A DNA stretch of 64,000 nt from the NCBI GenBank assembly GCA_037157565.1, contig JAZHRO010000054.1, positions 13,189,501 through 13,253,500 of the forward strand, in the 5' to 3' direction. Below, piece after piece: positions 23,723 through 35,602 of this stretch. Position numbers and translations under genes: made by a program. Each line of letters begins with the position of its first letter. Position 1 is the first letter of the stretch. Origin of the DNA: Thalassia testudinum (Eukaryota > Streptophyta > Magnoliopsida > Alismatales > Hydrocharitaceae). Below the pieces are notes generated by a model. It made no database searches and had not been told where the DNA came from. It worked only from the letters and a program-made list of their open reading frames with translations.

Positions 23723-25247
23723 TACCCCCATGCCTAGCTTTTGCTAGTCCCTTAGCAAAAACTTAAGGTTTCAACCCTTGTTCTAGACCATGAAGTTTTT
23801 AATAGTTTTAGATAAGTGCCTTTTTTATTTGAGCATAGATTAGGTTAGAATGCTGACCATAGGCCTAAAAGGTACTCTAGTACCAATCAAGATCCAAATC
23901 TGTCTAGCCTTAGCCTCAGTCTTTTAGCAAAGGTTTTTAAGGCCCACAAGAACTAACCTAAGGTTTATTGGACTTCGTGGTTAAAGCACCCGTGCTTGAA
24001 ATGATTTTAGCCCTGGCTCAGTTCGCAGTGCGTTTTGTAAGAGAGAGATAGAAAGTTTTTCTGTTTGGAGAGTTTTCTCTCTCTTTTTTCTTTTTAGTTC
24101 TAGCCTAGGATTGGCTTTTCAACACGGTCTGTATCAGATTCCTTGCTCCCATCATCAATCCTCAAGGGTTCCTGGCGATCGATGCTTCGAGATAGCACCG
24201 CCCATGGCAACCCCCGGAACCCTGGCTATTGAGATTTCGAGATAATCCCATCCATGGTATTCCGTGGCCGAATCCAGACCCTGGCAATTGACACTTCGAG
24301 ATAATGCCATCCATGGAATCTGAACCAGCAGAGTGCTTACATGCCCCCAGTAGGATATGTAAATATCCTAAGAGACAAGCACCGAGGAGATGATATTTTG
24401 TTACGCATCTTCGAGGGGATTTCCCCGCCTCTCTGCGCTGGGAACTCGTCCAAATCAACTTGTGTTGATCGGCCGCTCCTATTCTAGGTATTCTTTTCAG
24501 ATTTTTGCGACCCTTCTGCGTGATTCTGATTTTTACGCTTACTGAACCAGGCTGTGTGTGAGATTAGGGTGCTTAGGTTACTGAGTCCCGTAAACCAAAA
24601 ATTAGTTAACGAGGCCGAATACTCCCTAAGCCTTAGACCTAATACTTCAGCTTTTCATTTTCCTCAACCTCTTGAGGAGTGTCTAGATCTTAATGGGTAC
24701 TAAGAGTCTATTCAAGAATGCCTAAGGTTTGCGTTCTTACTAATCTTATTATGCACTTTTCAGTTATTTTCTTGAATGAGGTCTAGAACTTAGGTTAATT
24801 CCTTAGTTCCTTACTAATGACTATCACTTTTCTCATAATTTTGTGCTCCTTTTTCCTTTTGTTGTTTTTTTTTTTTTTTTCCTTCGCAAAATTTCCTTCT
24901 CCTCTTTTCCTCTTATTCTTTTTCGAAAATTTTTTAATTTTTATGGTGTTTTTGGCATATGTGAAATTTTTTTTTTTTTTTTTTTGAAACCATTTCTTAC
25001 AAGTTTTTGTACTTTTCTACCCCCCCATGCCTAAGATTTGCAATGTCCTCATTGTAACCTAGGGGTTTTTATTCAACTAAGTTCATACATTAGGATAGCT
25101 GTTTTGATGAATCTCAGATGCAAGCATCTGAGGTGGAGTTGGTTGCCCTAAAGTGTGAACTTCAAGTGCAAAAAGCTGTCAGAACAAGTTTCAGGTTTTC
25201 AAAGAGAATGACGGGCTGCCTCCCGTTGAGCGCTAAATTTGATGCCT
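23723..25247 (-). other. 3' noncoding spacer of the non-autonomous element
   Basis: T-rich sequence without coding signal. It holds a threefold tandem repeat at 24,164-24,325. At 25,211-25,233, just after the ORF stop, the minus strand carries AGCGCTCAACGGGAGGCAGC. From memory, a similar GCGCT...GGGAGGCAACCC motif follows pol in Athila elements. The G run next to the 3' LTR (GGGGGTA at 23,723-23,729) is a short polypurine tract. Confidence 0.6.
24164..24325. repeat. Three tandem copies of a roughly 50-60 base unit
   Basis: Each copy starts with CCCTGGC or CCTGGC (about 24,171, 24,220 and 24,279) and contains TTCGAGATA followed by CCATGG. The copies are diverged by several bases and indels. 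Confidence 0.75.
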
Positions 25248-27119
25248 TCAGCCAAGCGGGAAATGCGATGGAGAGGGGATGGTCAAATCAGCAGAGTTTT
25301 GTAAGACAAGCACCTTGATTAAGAGCCTGGTTGGTCCAACCAGGTGCTTGTTCAGATCAACAGGCTGATGATGCAGCCCAAACCCAATCAATCTGGTGGG
25401 TTGATAGATGTGGATAAAAAGGTGTGGAACCCACCATAAACTATGAAGCTCAGATAGATGTGGAAGTGTAAACGCAGGGTTTGGCTGAGTCGAATCAGCC
25501 TGGTCAGAGTAGGGACCCGTAGAATAATCAATGAATGACGCGGAAACCCTACAGGGGTGATCAAAGAATGATAGAGCATGGTATGTAGTCTGATCAATGT
25601 TCGAAACCCGATGTGGAAATGCAATCGGCTTGGTGAGAGGTGAATCTGAATAGAAATTGAGTCCGGTTGCAGGTTGAGGTTGGGAAGAGGTTTTGATCCG
25701 TTCTGTGTGTGCGGATGAGGTGGCCACTGTGTACGAGGGCTCTTCTAGAGACGGATGATAGGTGGTTTCCTGTAGAGAGTCCTCTGGGTAACTATCAAAT
25801 GCCGGAAGAGTGTCTGTAGGATGAAAGAAATCGGATTCGAGAAAAAATTTGGATTCTGGGTTACAATCACTCTTGGCATTTTCTGTTTTTGGTTCCTGAG
25901 GATCGAAAAGGAATGATTCTGTGTTATCGGTGATCTCGGGAATCAGGACCTCAGAGTCAGAGTTAGAGTCATGAGAACTGAGGTCGTAGATAGGCCTGGC
26001 GTGTTCAGGAAGGGGAATCTCTCCGCAATTATAGTCAGATTTGAAATTGTCGGAGAGTTGGCGAAAATGAGATTCATGATCATGAATTCCACCACAGCAA
26101 AAATCATCAAATGTGGAATCAGCAGCCTGATTGGGGTCTAGCCTATATGTCAATTCTGGGCTCGAAAAGGTATTCTGTCTAGGCTCAAGCTCCAAGCTGG
26201 TAGGATAGACCCAATTAAAATCCAACTCGTCCAACTCCTCAGTCTCTGTATCATAAATTGGCATGTTCTCTGGAAAATCGATCAGATTTTCTGAAGATGT
26301 TGGAGAGGGATATTCATCAAATAAAGGCTCGGAATCATATTCTGTAAAAATTTGATCTTTCTCATAAGGGGCCTCATAATCTTCCCAATAAGTTTCAGAT
26401 CTAGGTTCTAGGCTTAGGATGTGGGTAGAATTATTAGAACCTAAGTCCGAATGATCTTCGAGGGCCACCTTATCAAAGTAAGGGGCGGAATTTATACCCT
26501 CAGAAGGTTCAGTTTTGATCTCATTATTGCAGGAGTTTTGAAATTCTAGGCTTGGCAATCCATGGTCTAAGTTTGGCTCATCATTGTGTTCTCCTGCAAT
26601 ATCCCAACCTAATTCAACATTGTCTTCTATTTGGGTTGGGATTTCACAACCACTTTGTGCCTCAATCCCGAGATCTGGGAAACTGAATTGTTCCTTAATA
26701 CTGTTCCAAGATGGTTCATCCTCTGTTTCTGGTATATACGGGTATTTCTGGTTGATAATTTGTTCTACAGATTTCATCATTTCTACCCGTTTTATAAGGG
26801 CATCTTGGTGTTGTTCCCAAAGTACAGGATTTGTCAAGCATTGAAGGTATTCAGATTGGTGTAATTTTTCCATCTCAATGTATCCTGTCATGAGCATATC
26901 TCGGGTTGATCCATTTGAAATTTCAGTCAATAGAATTTGGGCACAGTTTATGATGAAAGCTGTGGTTGTTGGAACATCAACCTGAATGTTTCATATTGGT
27001 GTTGAGGGTTTATATTTGATTTCATAGATTTCAAGGGCATCTTCAATCATCTTATCCTTCATGGATCTCAGATATTCAGGTTTTTTGAATGGTAGTCTTG
27101 CTAGGTAATTAGGCTGCAT
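25248..27119 (-). CDS. Unrecognised acidic protein of the non-autonomous Athila-like element (one internal stop)
   Basis: A frame of 623 codons from the ATG at 27,119-27,117 down to 25,248, broken only by one TGA at 26,993-26,991 (codon 43). The 580 codons after that stop are open. The first 42 residues (MQPNYLARLPFKKPEYLRSM, then a helical stretch and KYKPSTP) look like an ordered domain. The rest is acidic and rich in Ser, Pro, Glu, Asp and aromatic residues, with no zinc knuckle, protease triad, RT or integrase motif. No signal peptide or membrane segment stands out. It occupies the place of gag-pol, between the leader and the Athila-like 3' motif. I do not recognise the family. It might be a very diverged gag, a captured host gene or a novel accessory protein. 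That such a long frame has stayed open suggests recent activity or selection. The ancestral start may be the 27,119 ATG or a site after the TGA. Confidence 0.6.
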
Positions 27120-28203
27120 AATTGGATCAGGTGGTGGAATCAAGATATAGAACCAAAGTTTGAATCAAGATGGAAGAAGGGGATTTTGTTCAGAATCAGA
27201 GGAAAGAGGGGCTATGTGAATGATTTCTGCAAAAACAAAGGAGCCGAGGCTTAGCCTTGGGGAGAGTGAATTTCTATAGGAGGTTTCAAGGACCTCCTGA
27301 AAAATACTGAAGGGCTGGATGAGATAAGCAGGTGCTGGACCCAATCAAGACACCCAAAAATTGTTGGGTGACTATAGAGGTTCGGGGCAGATGGACCCCT
27401 TGATCAGAAAGATCGTCCACCTGAGAATTACCTGGGCAGCCAGAGAGGGAGAGTCCCGCGAAGACCCCTACACGGTAGAGTGTCCCCACGGGTTACGGGG
27501 TTTCCCCCACCCGACCTCTCTTGTCACTGCGGTTCCAGGTAGACCAGAATGGGGATCTTGACCTCTTAAGTCTACCAATTTTAAGATCAGGGTGCTTAAG
27601 GTTTCACTTGAACTTTAGTCTTGCAAAGAGTGACCTAATTTAAGGTTGGTTGACCCAAAGGGGTCAACTTTACCTCTTGTTTCCTTTGAGAGCTTTCAGG
27701 TCTTGTCTTTTAGGGTTCAAGTGTTTAGAGAGAGCCAATTGTTTAGGATTTTTCTTGTTAATTATTTTCAATCAATGGCTTGGGCACACCTCTTTTGGAT
27801 TTCCTCAATTCTTGATTAAGGGGTGTGTCTCTACTGAAATCCTAATGTTTGACTTTATGTTGGCTCTACTTGGTCCATTTAACTCTTTGTTGGGCAATTA
27901 GGGCTCAAGCAAGAATGTGTTAGCCCTTAAATACCCTTAATAGTGTGCAGGAGTGATGAGTTGAAAACATGCAACTCTTTATGGTTACTAAGTATGGAAG
28001 ACAGGTTAGCCCTATATTGCTTGTTCTTTTCTTTTCTTCCTCTTTAGAGTTTAGGGGTTAATAGTGAGAGGAAAAATTTACCTGTCTTCGGAGTGGTTGT
28101 CGTGTGGTTGCTTGTCTTCTTGAGTTCCTGTAGCTGCACAAAAGAGAGGAGATTATCAGAAATTAAAAGATACAGGAATGTTTACCTCTAGAATAGCCGT
28201 TGC
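27120..28203 (-). other. 5' untranslated leader of the non-autonomous element
   Basis: Roughly 1 kb between the primer-binding site and the ORF. It is clearly homologous to 36,422-37,460 in the second Athila-like element, for example the shared stretch around 27,340-27,500 and 36,595-36,750 (ACCCAATCAAGACACCCAAA, then TTGGGTGACTATAGAGGTTC). It probably holds the packaging signal used in trans. Confidence 0.7.
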
Positions 28204-28221
28204 TCCCCGGCAACGGCGCCA
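28204..28221 (-). promoter_or_regulatory. Primer-binding site, tRNA-Asp
   Basis: The plus strand reads TCCCCGGCAACGGCGCCA, identical as I recall it to the 3' end of plant tRNA-Asp(GUC) including CCA. The minus strand is therefore a perfect 18-base primer-binding site, three bases from the 5' LTR. tRNA-Asp priming is typical of Athila-type elements. Confidence 0.9.
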
Positions 28222-28224
28222 AAA

Positions 28225-31058
28225 TGAAGTCGGTTCGATTTGATGACCGGGTTTTAGTTTGTTATATCGTTGTAGTAAAGCCGGTTATTACCAACACTTC
28301 AAATATAAATTTTTTACTCGGAACATAAAAGAGTTCCCGAGGTCGAACTCAGGGAGCAAGTTGTATTCTAGAGATATACATGTTTCTTTTACAAAAAGAA
28401 AGAGAGAGGGAAAGAATTTGTTGTTTTCTCTTTGTTCTGCAGAGGGGATGCTCTTCTTTCTCTCTTTCTTTAGATCTCCTTCTTTCTCTCTGTGCTGCAG
28501 AGGTGATGCTCCTCTTCTGCAATGGTGATGCTCTTCTTCTTCTTCCTGCTGTTCCTACTTTGGTGATGTTCTTCTTTCTTCAGAGCTCCTTGTTCTTCTT
28601 CTTCTTTGGTTTTCTGCCTTGACCTCTCTTCTTCTTCTTCTGCAATTGTGGTGACCCTTTCTCTTTTCCCTTTTCTTCTTTATGGCTGCAGAGCTTCTGC
28701 CTTCAGCTACTAAGTCTTCCTTTCTTCTTCTTCTGCTTTGGCCGTTGCTCTTCCTTCTTCTTCAGCCTGCCTTCTTTCCTGCTCTGGCTGCTGACCTTCC
28801 GTCGTCTGACCCGGTGCTTAGACGACTTAACTATGCATTTGCTACAGTGCAGCTCCTTCTTCTTCCGCGGGTCTTCTTCTTCACCTGTGCCTGCACACTT
28901 CAGGGTTTTTCGTCAAGAGGCAAAACCTACTCTACCCTCCCCCCCCCCGCGTCTCTCTTTCTCTCTGAAACCACTCTTAGGAAAGCTCTCCCAGAGCTAT
29001 CGGGTAATCGGGTTCGGGTCACACCCGGGTCCAGGCCCACCGGCGTGCGTGGTGGGCGAGGAGTGCAGGTCAGTCTAAGTCGGGTCGGGTCAGGTCCGCG
29101 GGGCATGAGCGCGGACGAGACCGGGTAACCGGGCGGGTGTAAGGGGACCTCACCCCGTGTACTGAGGCAATAGGGCTAGTGCACGAAATCAATTTAAACA
29201 GTGGAACGGGTGTGAGGCTTACCGATGTGGGACTAAACGCAGACCGTTCCTCGCGTGCGCCTGCTGGGAGACCGCGGCCTGGCTTCTGCAGCTGCGGCTT
29301 CTATTGGCATAGGTTGCTGGCTGGCTGCCTTCGCAAGACTCCCCGTACTCCGCAGCAGCTGGAGACCTGGAGTCCTCAAGCCTGGAGCGCGGGAGAAGCT
29401 GCTTCAATGTGCGCTAATGGCGGTCGAACCTCAAGACCTGTCGGACACGAATATGGCCTCGCGGCCTAGTCAAACCACTGGGGAACCTTCGCCGTGGCAC
29501 GGCGAAGGTGAGGAGCTGCGCGGCAGGCCGCAAGGAAGTGTCTGGCGGCAGCCCTGGGTCGGACTGCAACCGGAGGAATGGGTTTGTTCGGGGGAGTGTT
29601 ACGGAGGTGTGGAGTGGCAGTGGAGGGGTGGGGGGTGCTCAGTGTGATGAGGCGGAGGTTCGGTGAGGGTCGGCGAGCCGTGTGGGTTGCTGAGGTGATG
29701 GGAGCGGTTCGCCGGAGGGTGGTCGGAGGCGAAGGGGGTGAAGGTGGTCAGGGTCGGTAGAGGGCTTAATTGAATAAATTGAAAGCGGGGAAAGAAAGAG
29801 GAGGAGAAGGGGAGTAGCTTTAGCTTACTTGCAGGGACGAAGGGGGAGGAACAGGGCGACAGTCGTATCGACTGTCGCCGGAGAAGACGATGCTCAGGGA
29901 AAGGGGCGGCGGCGAGCAGAGAGCCGGAGAGGCGCCAGCTGGGTGCGGCGTGGCGCGGGAAGAGCGGGGGAGGAAGTCTCTGCTGCTGGTATTGCGGCAG
30001 AGTAAAGAGGTGGAGGGGGAGGAAACCGCCGGAGCTGGTGAGCGTCTGCCGGAGAAAGAAGAGAAGAAAGTTGGGGATTTTCTCCGTCAGATCCAGGCTC
30101 CCCTGGTCGGTGGAGCAGCGGGGGGTATTTATAGGGAGCAAACAGGGAGGAAGGCGGAGGGAGACGACGTGTCTCCCTCGCCGGAGGATGGTCGGAAACA
30201 AGAACCCATACCGTCCGTGCATTCGCACGGCCGGTATGGTGGGCTACAACGACCAGGGGGGTGTCCCTGCGACGGCTGACGACGCAGGGCACCCCCGGTT
30301 TACTTGCCAGGTCCCTCACCTCACCCTGCGCGGCGCCATGCTCCGCGCAAGGTCGCCGGAGCATGGTGCTGGCAGGTTTTGCAGGAGGGACCTGATTGCA
30401 AAGAACGAAGGAGAGTTAGGGGCCAAAATGCGAGGGTTCAAAAGTTGAGGGCCAAAGAGTAAATATATGAGGACCAAAGTGTAAAGTCGGTCAAGGAGGT
30501 TTCTTCTTAGGCTCAAGTTTTTATACATGACTAATTAGGACCTAAGGAATCTGATGGTGAATTTCATTTTCATATTAAACCTTGTTTGACCGGTCAATTT
30601 GCGTAAAAACCCAAATTAAGTTATTAATTGGGCATGGTTCTCAATGTAGGTCAAAATTGGTTCTAAACGCCAAATTGAAGGTTCTAAACCCTAGAGATTA
30701 TTTTTCTATGAATTTTAGAGGGTTTATTCTATTTTTACTTTGCCTCGAACCTTGTGAATTGAAGTGGGTTGTTTTAGGGTTACAGATTATCATTTGGTTC
30801 CTTGGAAGTGCTGTAGCCCTTGCTAGATCATTTCATCCCACTTTTATTCTTATTAAGCTGCTTTGACCTATGTTTGGGCCCTGAATTACCCTGTATGCAG
30901 ATTATACTGGTGAAATTGCATTTTTACCCCTTATGACTTGTTTTCTTCTCAAACTCAGAATTCTCTGAGTTAAGCCTTTCCTTGAGATATGTAGGAGCTT
31001 TTATCCTTTGTATTAGGTCAAAATGAGCTAGTTATGGCTCATGATGAGGTTCTCATCA
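28225..31058 (-). repeat. 5' LTR of the non-autonomous element
   Basis: Nearly identical to 20,890-23,722. The TATA box on the minus strand is at 30,126-30,133. The outer (right) end CTCATCA is followed by the duplication GTACA. Confidence 0.95.
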
Positions 31059-32396
31059 GTACACAAGCACACAAAAGGTCCTCAAGCGTCTGTATCGTGC
31101 GCTCGGACTGTCCGTCCGTCTGGGGTTGGTATGCTATATTGAACCTCAACCGTGTCCCCAAAGCCTGCTGAAACTCAGCCCAAAACTGGGACGTAAAATG
31201 GGTATCCCGGTCGGATACAATCTCCCACGGAACTCCGTGCAGATGTACTACGTCACAGATATACCTCTCTACCAACTATGCTGGTCCCAAGATGACTCGG
31301 ATCGGCAAGAAACGTGCCGTCTTTGTCAATCTGTCTACAATCACCCAGACTGCGTTGTATCCTCACTGGGTAACGGGCAAGCCCACCACCAAGTCCATGG
31401 TGATGCTCTCCCACTTCCACTCTGGCACTGGAAGTGGCTGTAACAGCCCTGCAGGCCTCTGATGCTCGGCCTTCACCAGCTGGCATACCAAACACTGCTG
31501 TACGAATTCACCTACATCCCGCTTCATTCCCCTCCACCAAAATTCGCATCTCAGATCATGATACAACTTTGTGTTCCCGGGATGTATGGTGAACTTGTAA
31601 CCTTGTGCCTCAGTCAGGAGCTCTCTCAACAGCTCCTCGTCCCGGGGAATCCACAAACATCCCCTCATGTGCAACACCTCGTCGGTAAGGGAGAAGTCAC
31701 TAGGGTCCCCTGACAGTACTCTGTCACGCAACGACTGCAGGTACGGGTCTGCCATCTGTCCTGTGATGATGCGGTCTATCAGCTTTGGCCTCATCTGTCG
31801 TGTCACAGTCACTGCCCCACAGTGCCCCAGTAACTCTAGGGGTCGCCGACTGCCCATCTCCTCCATGAGTCTCCAACTCTGTGCTTGTAAACTGGCTAAG
31901 TGGGCGGGCGCCTTCCGTCTCAAGGCGTCAGCCACCACGTTGGTCTTCCCTGAATGGTAGGAAATGCTGCAGTCATAGTCCTTTAGGAGCTCTAACCAAC
32001 GTCTCTGTCTCATGTTGAGCTCCTTCTGGTCAAACAAGTACCTAAGGCTCTTATGATCTGTGAAAATCTCAAAAGTCTCACCATACAGGCAGTGCCTCCA
32101 AGTCTTCAGCGCGAAGACGACAGCTGCCAGCTCTAGGTCGTGGGTAGGGTAGCTATGCTCATGGGGCTTCAGTTGCCGCGAAGCGTAAGCGACAACGTGA
32201 CCCCGCTGCATGAGCACACACCCTAACCCCTGCAAAGAGGCGTCCGTGTACACAACAAAACCGCCATTGCTGTCTGGGATGGTGAGCACAGGAGCCAAAG
32301 TCAGCCTCTCCTTTAGCTCCTAAAAACACGCCACACAAGCGTCCGTCCAAGAAAATGGCACGTCCTACCGGGTTAACTGTGTCATTGGATGTGCAA
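31059..32396 (-). pseudogene. RNase H and integrase N-terminal part of the Tekay-type element
   Basis: Read leftward on the minus strand from 32,396: the end of the RT connection (AHPMTQLTR), then RNase H with its acidic residues in [14 protein letters not shown] and [10 protein letters not shown]. Next comes the integrase zinc region ([11 protein letters not shown], then CLVCQ), the first core aspartate (TMDLVVGLP), the second (IVSDRDTHFTSQFW) and the glutamate motif (YQPQTDGQSERTIQTLEDLL). Several stops and at least one frameshift lie between 31,255 and 31,410 and near 32,300-32,370. The frame is cut at 31,059 by the non-autonomous element and continues at 20,889. Confidence 0.9.
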
Positions 32397-32757
32397 TGGT
32401 TGCATTAGGGTTTCGTCGTGTTATTTTAAAGTCCTAGGCGTTGTAGTATATCACGAAAAGCTATCACCAGTTTACAATTTATTACTCGGAATTAAAAGTT
32501 TCCCGAGGTCGAACTCAGGGAGCAAACTATGATTCCAGAAGCATATGAATTCACAATATATATTGTTTTACAAAAATTAAGACAAAGGAGAGAGAGAGCA
32601 AAAATTGCTTCTTTTCTTCTTTTTTTCTCCTTTCCTTCTCTTCTCCTTTCTTCTTTCTTTTGCGCCTTCTTCTTCTTTGCTACAGAGGCTCCCTCCTTCT
32701 CTTTTCTCCTTTTTCTCTGGCCCGTTCTCCTCTCTTCTCTTCTGCTCCGCTCCAGAA
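32397..32757 (-). repeat. Truncated 3' LTR of the Athila-like element
   Basis: Matches 37,484-37,773 and its continuation at 42,345-42,418 in the 5' LTR. The match ends at CTGCTCCGCTCC, after which RT sequence begins. Confidence 0.88.
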
Positions 32758-33600
32758 AAGAACCAACGTGCCCCAGAAAAGAACGGATGTCCCTGATCGA
32801 GCTAGGCATAGGAAGTCTAGAGATTAGATCAACCTTGGCTCGATCCACTTGGATGCCTTTCCCAGAAATTAGATGTCCTAGGACGATCCCCTCAGGCACC
32901 ATAAAGTGGCTCTTTTCTCAGGAAAGAACCAAATTTACACCAATGCAACGCCTGAGTATATGAACCAAGTGCTGGAGGCAATCATCAAATGATGCCCCGA
33001 AAACTGAGAAGTCATCCATGAAGACTTCCAGATAATCACCTACCATATCAGAGAATATGGCAAGCATGCACCGCTAAGAATATGGCAAGCATCACCTACC
33101 ATTGCAGAGACCGAAAGGCATCCTTCGGAATGCGTACGTCCCAAAGGGGCAGGTGAACGTGGTCTTCTCTTGGTCCTCAGGATGAATCGCCACTTGGTTA
33201 TAACCGGAGTACCCGTCAAGAAAGCAGAAGAATCTATTTCCTGCTAACTTCTCGAGAATCTAATCAATGAATGGCAGTGGGAAATGATCCTTCTTTGTGG
33301 AGGAATTGAGTCTTCGGTAATCCATGCAGACACTCCACGAGTTGGCTATTCGGGTAGGTATGACCTCTCCGGTTTCAGTCGTAATGGTGGTGAGCCCTGC
33401 CTTTTTAGGCACAACTTGGATTGGACTCACCCAACAACTGTCGGAGATCGGGCAGATGATCCCTGCATCTAACCACTTAATGATCTCCTTTTTCACGACC
33501 TCCTGCAGATTGGGATTCAAACATCTCTGTATCTCACGGGAAGGTTGTGCGCCCTCTTCAGAATAGATACAGTGGGTGCAATAAGAGGGACTTATTCCAG
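32758..33600 (-). pseudogene. Reverse transcriptase fragment of the Athila-like element
   Basis: On the minus strand: KKEIIKWLDAGIICPISDS, then SWSVCMDYRRLN, then a palm region with FMDDFSVFG (the YxDD-type motif as MDD), then EGIVLGHLIS and IRSFLGH. Stops interrupt it at several points. The frame breaks off after SFLGHVG at the junction with LTR sequence. The FMDDFSVFG and GIVLGH wording is typical of Athila elements. Confidence 0.88.
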
Positions 33601-33616
33601 TCAGGTCATAGAGAGT

Positions 33617-35600
33617 CTAACCAATGGCTCTGCGATGTTGCTGGAGAACAGCAATTAGACGGGATTCCTGATCAGGAATGAGCTTGGAATTTATAATCAC
33701 AGGAAATGTCTGATTAGAACCCAAAAAGATGTACTTTAAATGATCGGAAAGGAGTTTGAGTTCAAGGATGGGGTTACCGGCAGTAGCGGGTGGTTCAGAG
33801 TGATTGTGAGGTACAAGGATAGGAGTTATAGGTTTGTCTGAATCAGGGTCTGACTCCTCTAATTGCGGTTCAAGATCTTCTTGTGGTTGATGAGGTATAA
33901 TCAGGTTATTCTCAAATTGTGTTTCATCAACCAAAGCACTGACATCACAGATTTGTTCAATGACACCGTAATTAATCCCTTGTTGGGCCTTAAAGATATC
34001 GATTTTTAGGGTTTGATTTCCAAATTTCAGTTCTATTTGGCCCTTCTCACAACTAATGTTGGCCCTTGCAGTGGCCAGAAAAGGTTTCCCTAGTATGATC
34101 GGTGTATCCCTTGAGTTTTCAGGTGAGTCCATGTCTAAGACTATGAAGTCTATAGGGAAATAGAAATCCCTCACCCTAACAATAACATCCTCAAGAATTC
34201 CTTTGGGTGACTTGATAGATCGGTCTGCTAACTGCAATGTCACCTCAGTCGATTTTAGCTCGGATTCTTCTAGATGATTGAGTAGGGATGTGGGTATCAA
34301 GTTAATGGTGGCACCCAAGTCCAATAATGCTCTATCAAACTGGGTTTCACCGATCTTACATTAAATCAGGGGAGTGCCTAGGTCTTTTGCCTTGGGTGGA
34401 AGTCTACTCAGGATTACAGAACTGGCTTGCTCTGATAGTACAATTAGACTCCTACTCTTGGTTCGCGACTTACGCTGAGGTGTACACACATTCTTCAGGA
34501 ATCGTGCGTAAGCCGATACGTGGCGGATTGCATCCATCAAGGAGATGTTTATTTGGACCTGCTCAAAGAGCTTGACCAGGTCCTCCTCAGGAGCCACGGA
34601 TTTTATTGTCCTCTTTCCCTTGGTCAAGGCCTCGGGAAATGGAACCTTGGTTGGTTCCTCTAGGATAGGTCCAGGTCTTTGATCTGGGACAGGGATAGGA
34701 ACATCCTGGATAACTATCCTAGGGTTTGGGTCACTACCAGGCTTGGAGTGGTCTGGATAAGGTGGATCTTGGGTCTCCTTACCACTACGGGTGGTTACAT
34801 AATTCAGCCATGCCTGCTTCTGGTTAGGGGTTGGTAGGATGGGTTGCTGCTGCTGGTAACCCGCATAGGAAGTTGAAGCCTCCATCCCGTCAGGTGAAGG
34901 AATAGAGGGGGCCTGATAAATCATATGTGCTTGGCCTGAGTTTGGGTTCATAACGCGCCGCTGGGTCGGCACGCTATTAGGGTTAGGAAGAGGCTGAGAA
35001 AGAAGTGTGCCTGGTTGGCGAGACTTTGCCAATTGGGCAAGTTGATTTCGGACCTTTGTGATTTCGTCCTTGTGTTATTTTTGAATAGTCGCATTCGTTT
35101 TCTGAATGTCAGCCAAAGTCTGAAGGATGAGGGACATTTGATCTTGGTTTGGCCCGGATTGATAAATGGGGTTGGGCCGAGGCTGAGGCGGCTGATAAGG
35201 ATGAGGTGCTTGTGGACGGGGCTGAAAGGGTGGTCTTGGATTCTAGGAATTCCCCGCCCACTGGAAGTTGGGATGGTTTCGCCATCCAGGATTGTAGGTA
35301 TTGGAAAATGGGTCGTTCTGGATGGCGTTAAGGTCCTCGCAGGTCTGAGGAGCCTCAGAAAAGTCAGAGAATGGGGGAGTGGAGTTCCCCCGGCTAGTAT
35401 AGAAAGGGTCGGAGGTTCCTCCGATCCGAGAATCAGATGGGGGTGGATACGAGTCCACCCCAGGAGAAGGTTGGTGGAAAATGTTCTGCACAGTCTCCCG
35501 TGCGGAAGGAGGCTGTGCAAAGGAATTCTGCACAGAGGTGGCTCGCTGCAAGTGCTAAGTCAGCTCATCCACCTTCTTCTCAATAACAGAGACCTTGTCC
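33617..35600 (-). pseudogene. Gag C-terminus and aspartic protease region of the Athila-like element
   Basis: The stretch upstream of the protease is proline-, glutamine- and serine-rich (gag tail and linker). The protease active-site motif is DLGATINLIP at about 34,290-34,324, followed by VTLQLADRSIKSPKG and IILGKPFLATA. Stops at about 35,095, 35,244, 34,361 and 33,617 break the frame. Confidence 0.85.
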
Positions 35601-35602
35601 AA

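Larger units (their letters stand above)
20890..31058 (-). mobile_element. Young non-autonomous Athila-like LTR retrotransposon, inserted in the integrase gene
   Basis: Two 2.83 kb direct repeats (20,890-23,722 and 28,225-31,058) start TG and end CA and are flanked by the perfect duplication GTACA (20,885-20,889 and 31,059-31,063). On the minus strand the right LTR is the 5' LTR. A primer-binding site matching tRNA-Asp follows directly, then a leader of about 1 kb shared with the element at 32,397-44,810. After that comes a long acidic ORF instead of gag-pol, an Athila-like 3' motif, about 1.4 kb of spacer and the 3' LTR. By eye the LTRs differ at about a dozen bases plus one indel, so insertion was recent. 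With no gag, protease, RT or integrase it must be mobilised in trans. Confidence 0.9.
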
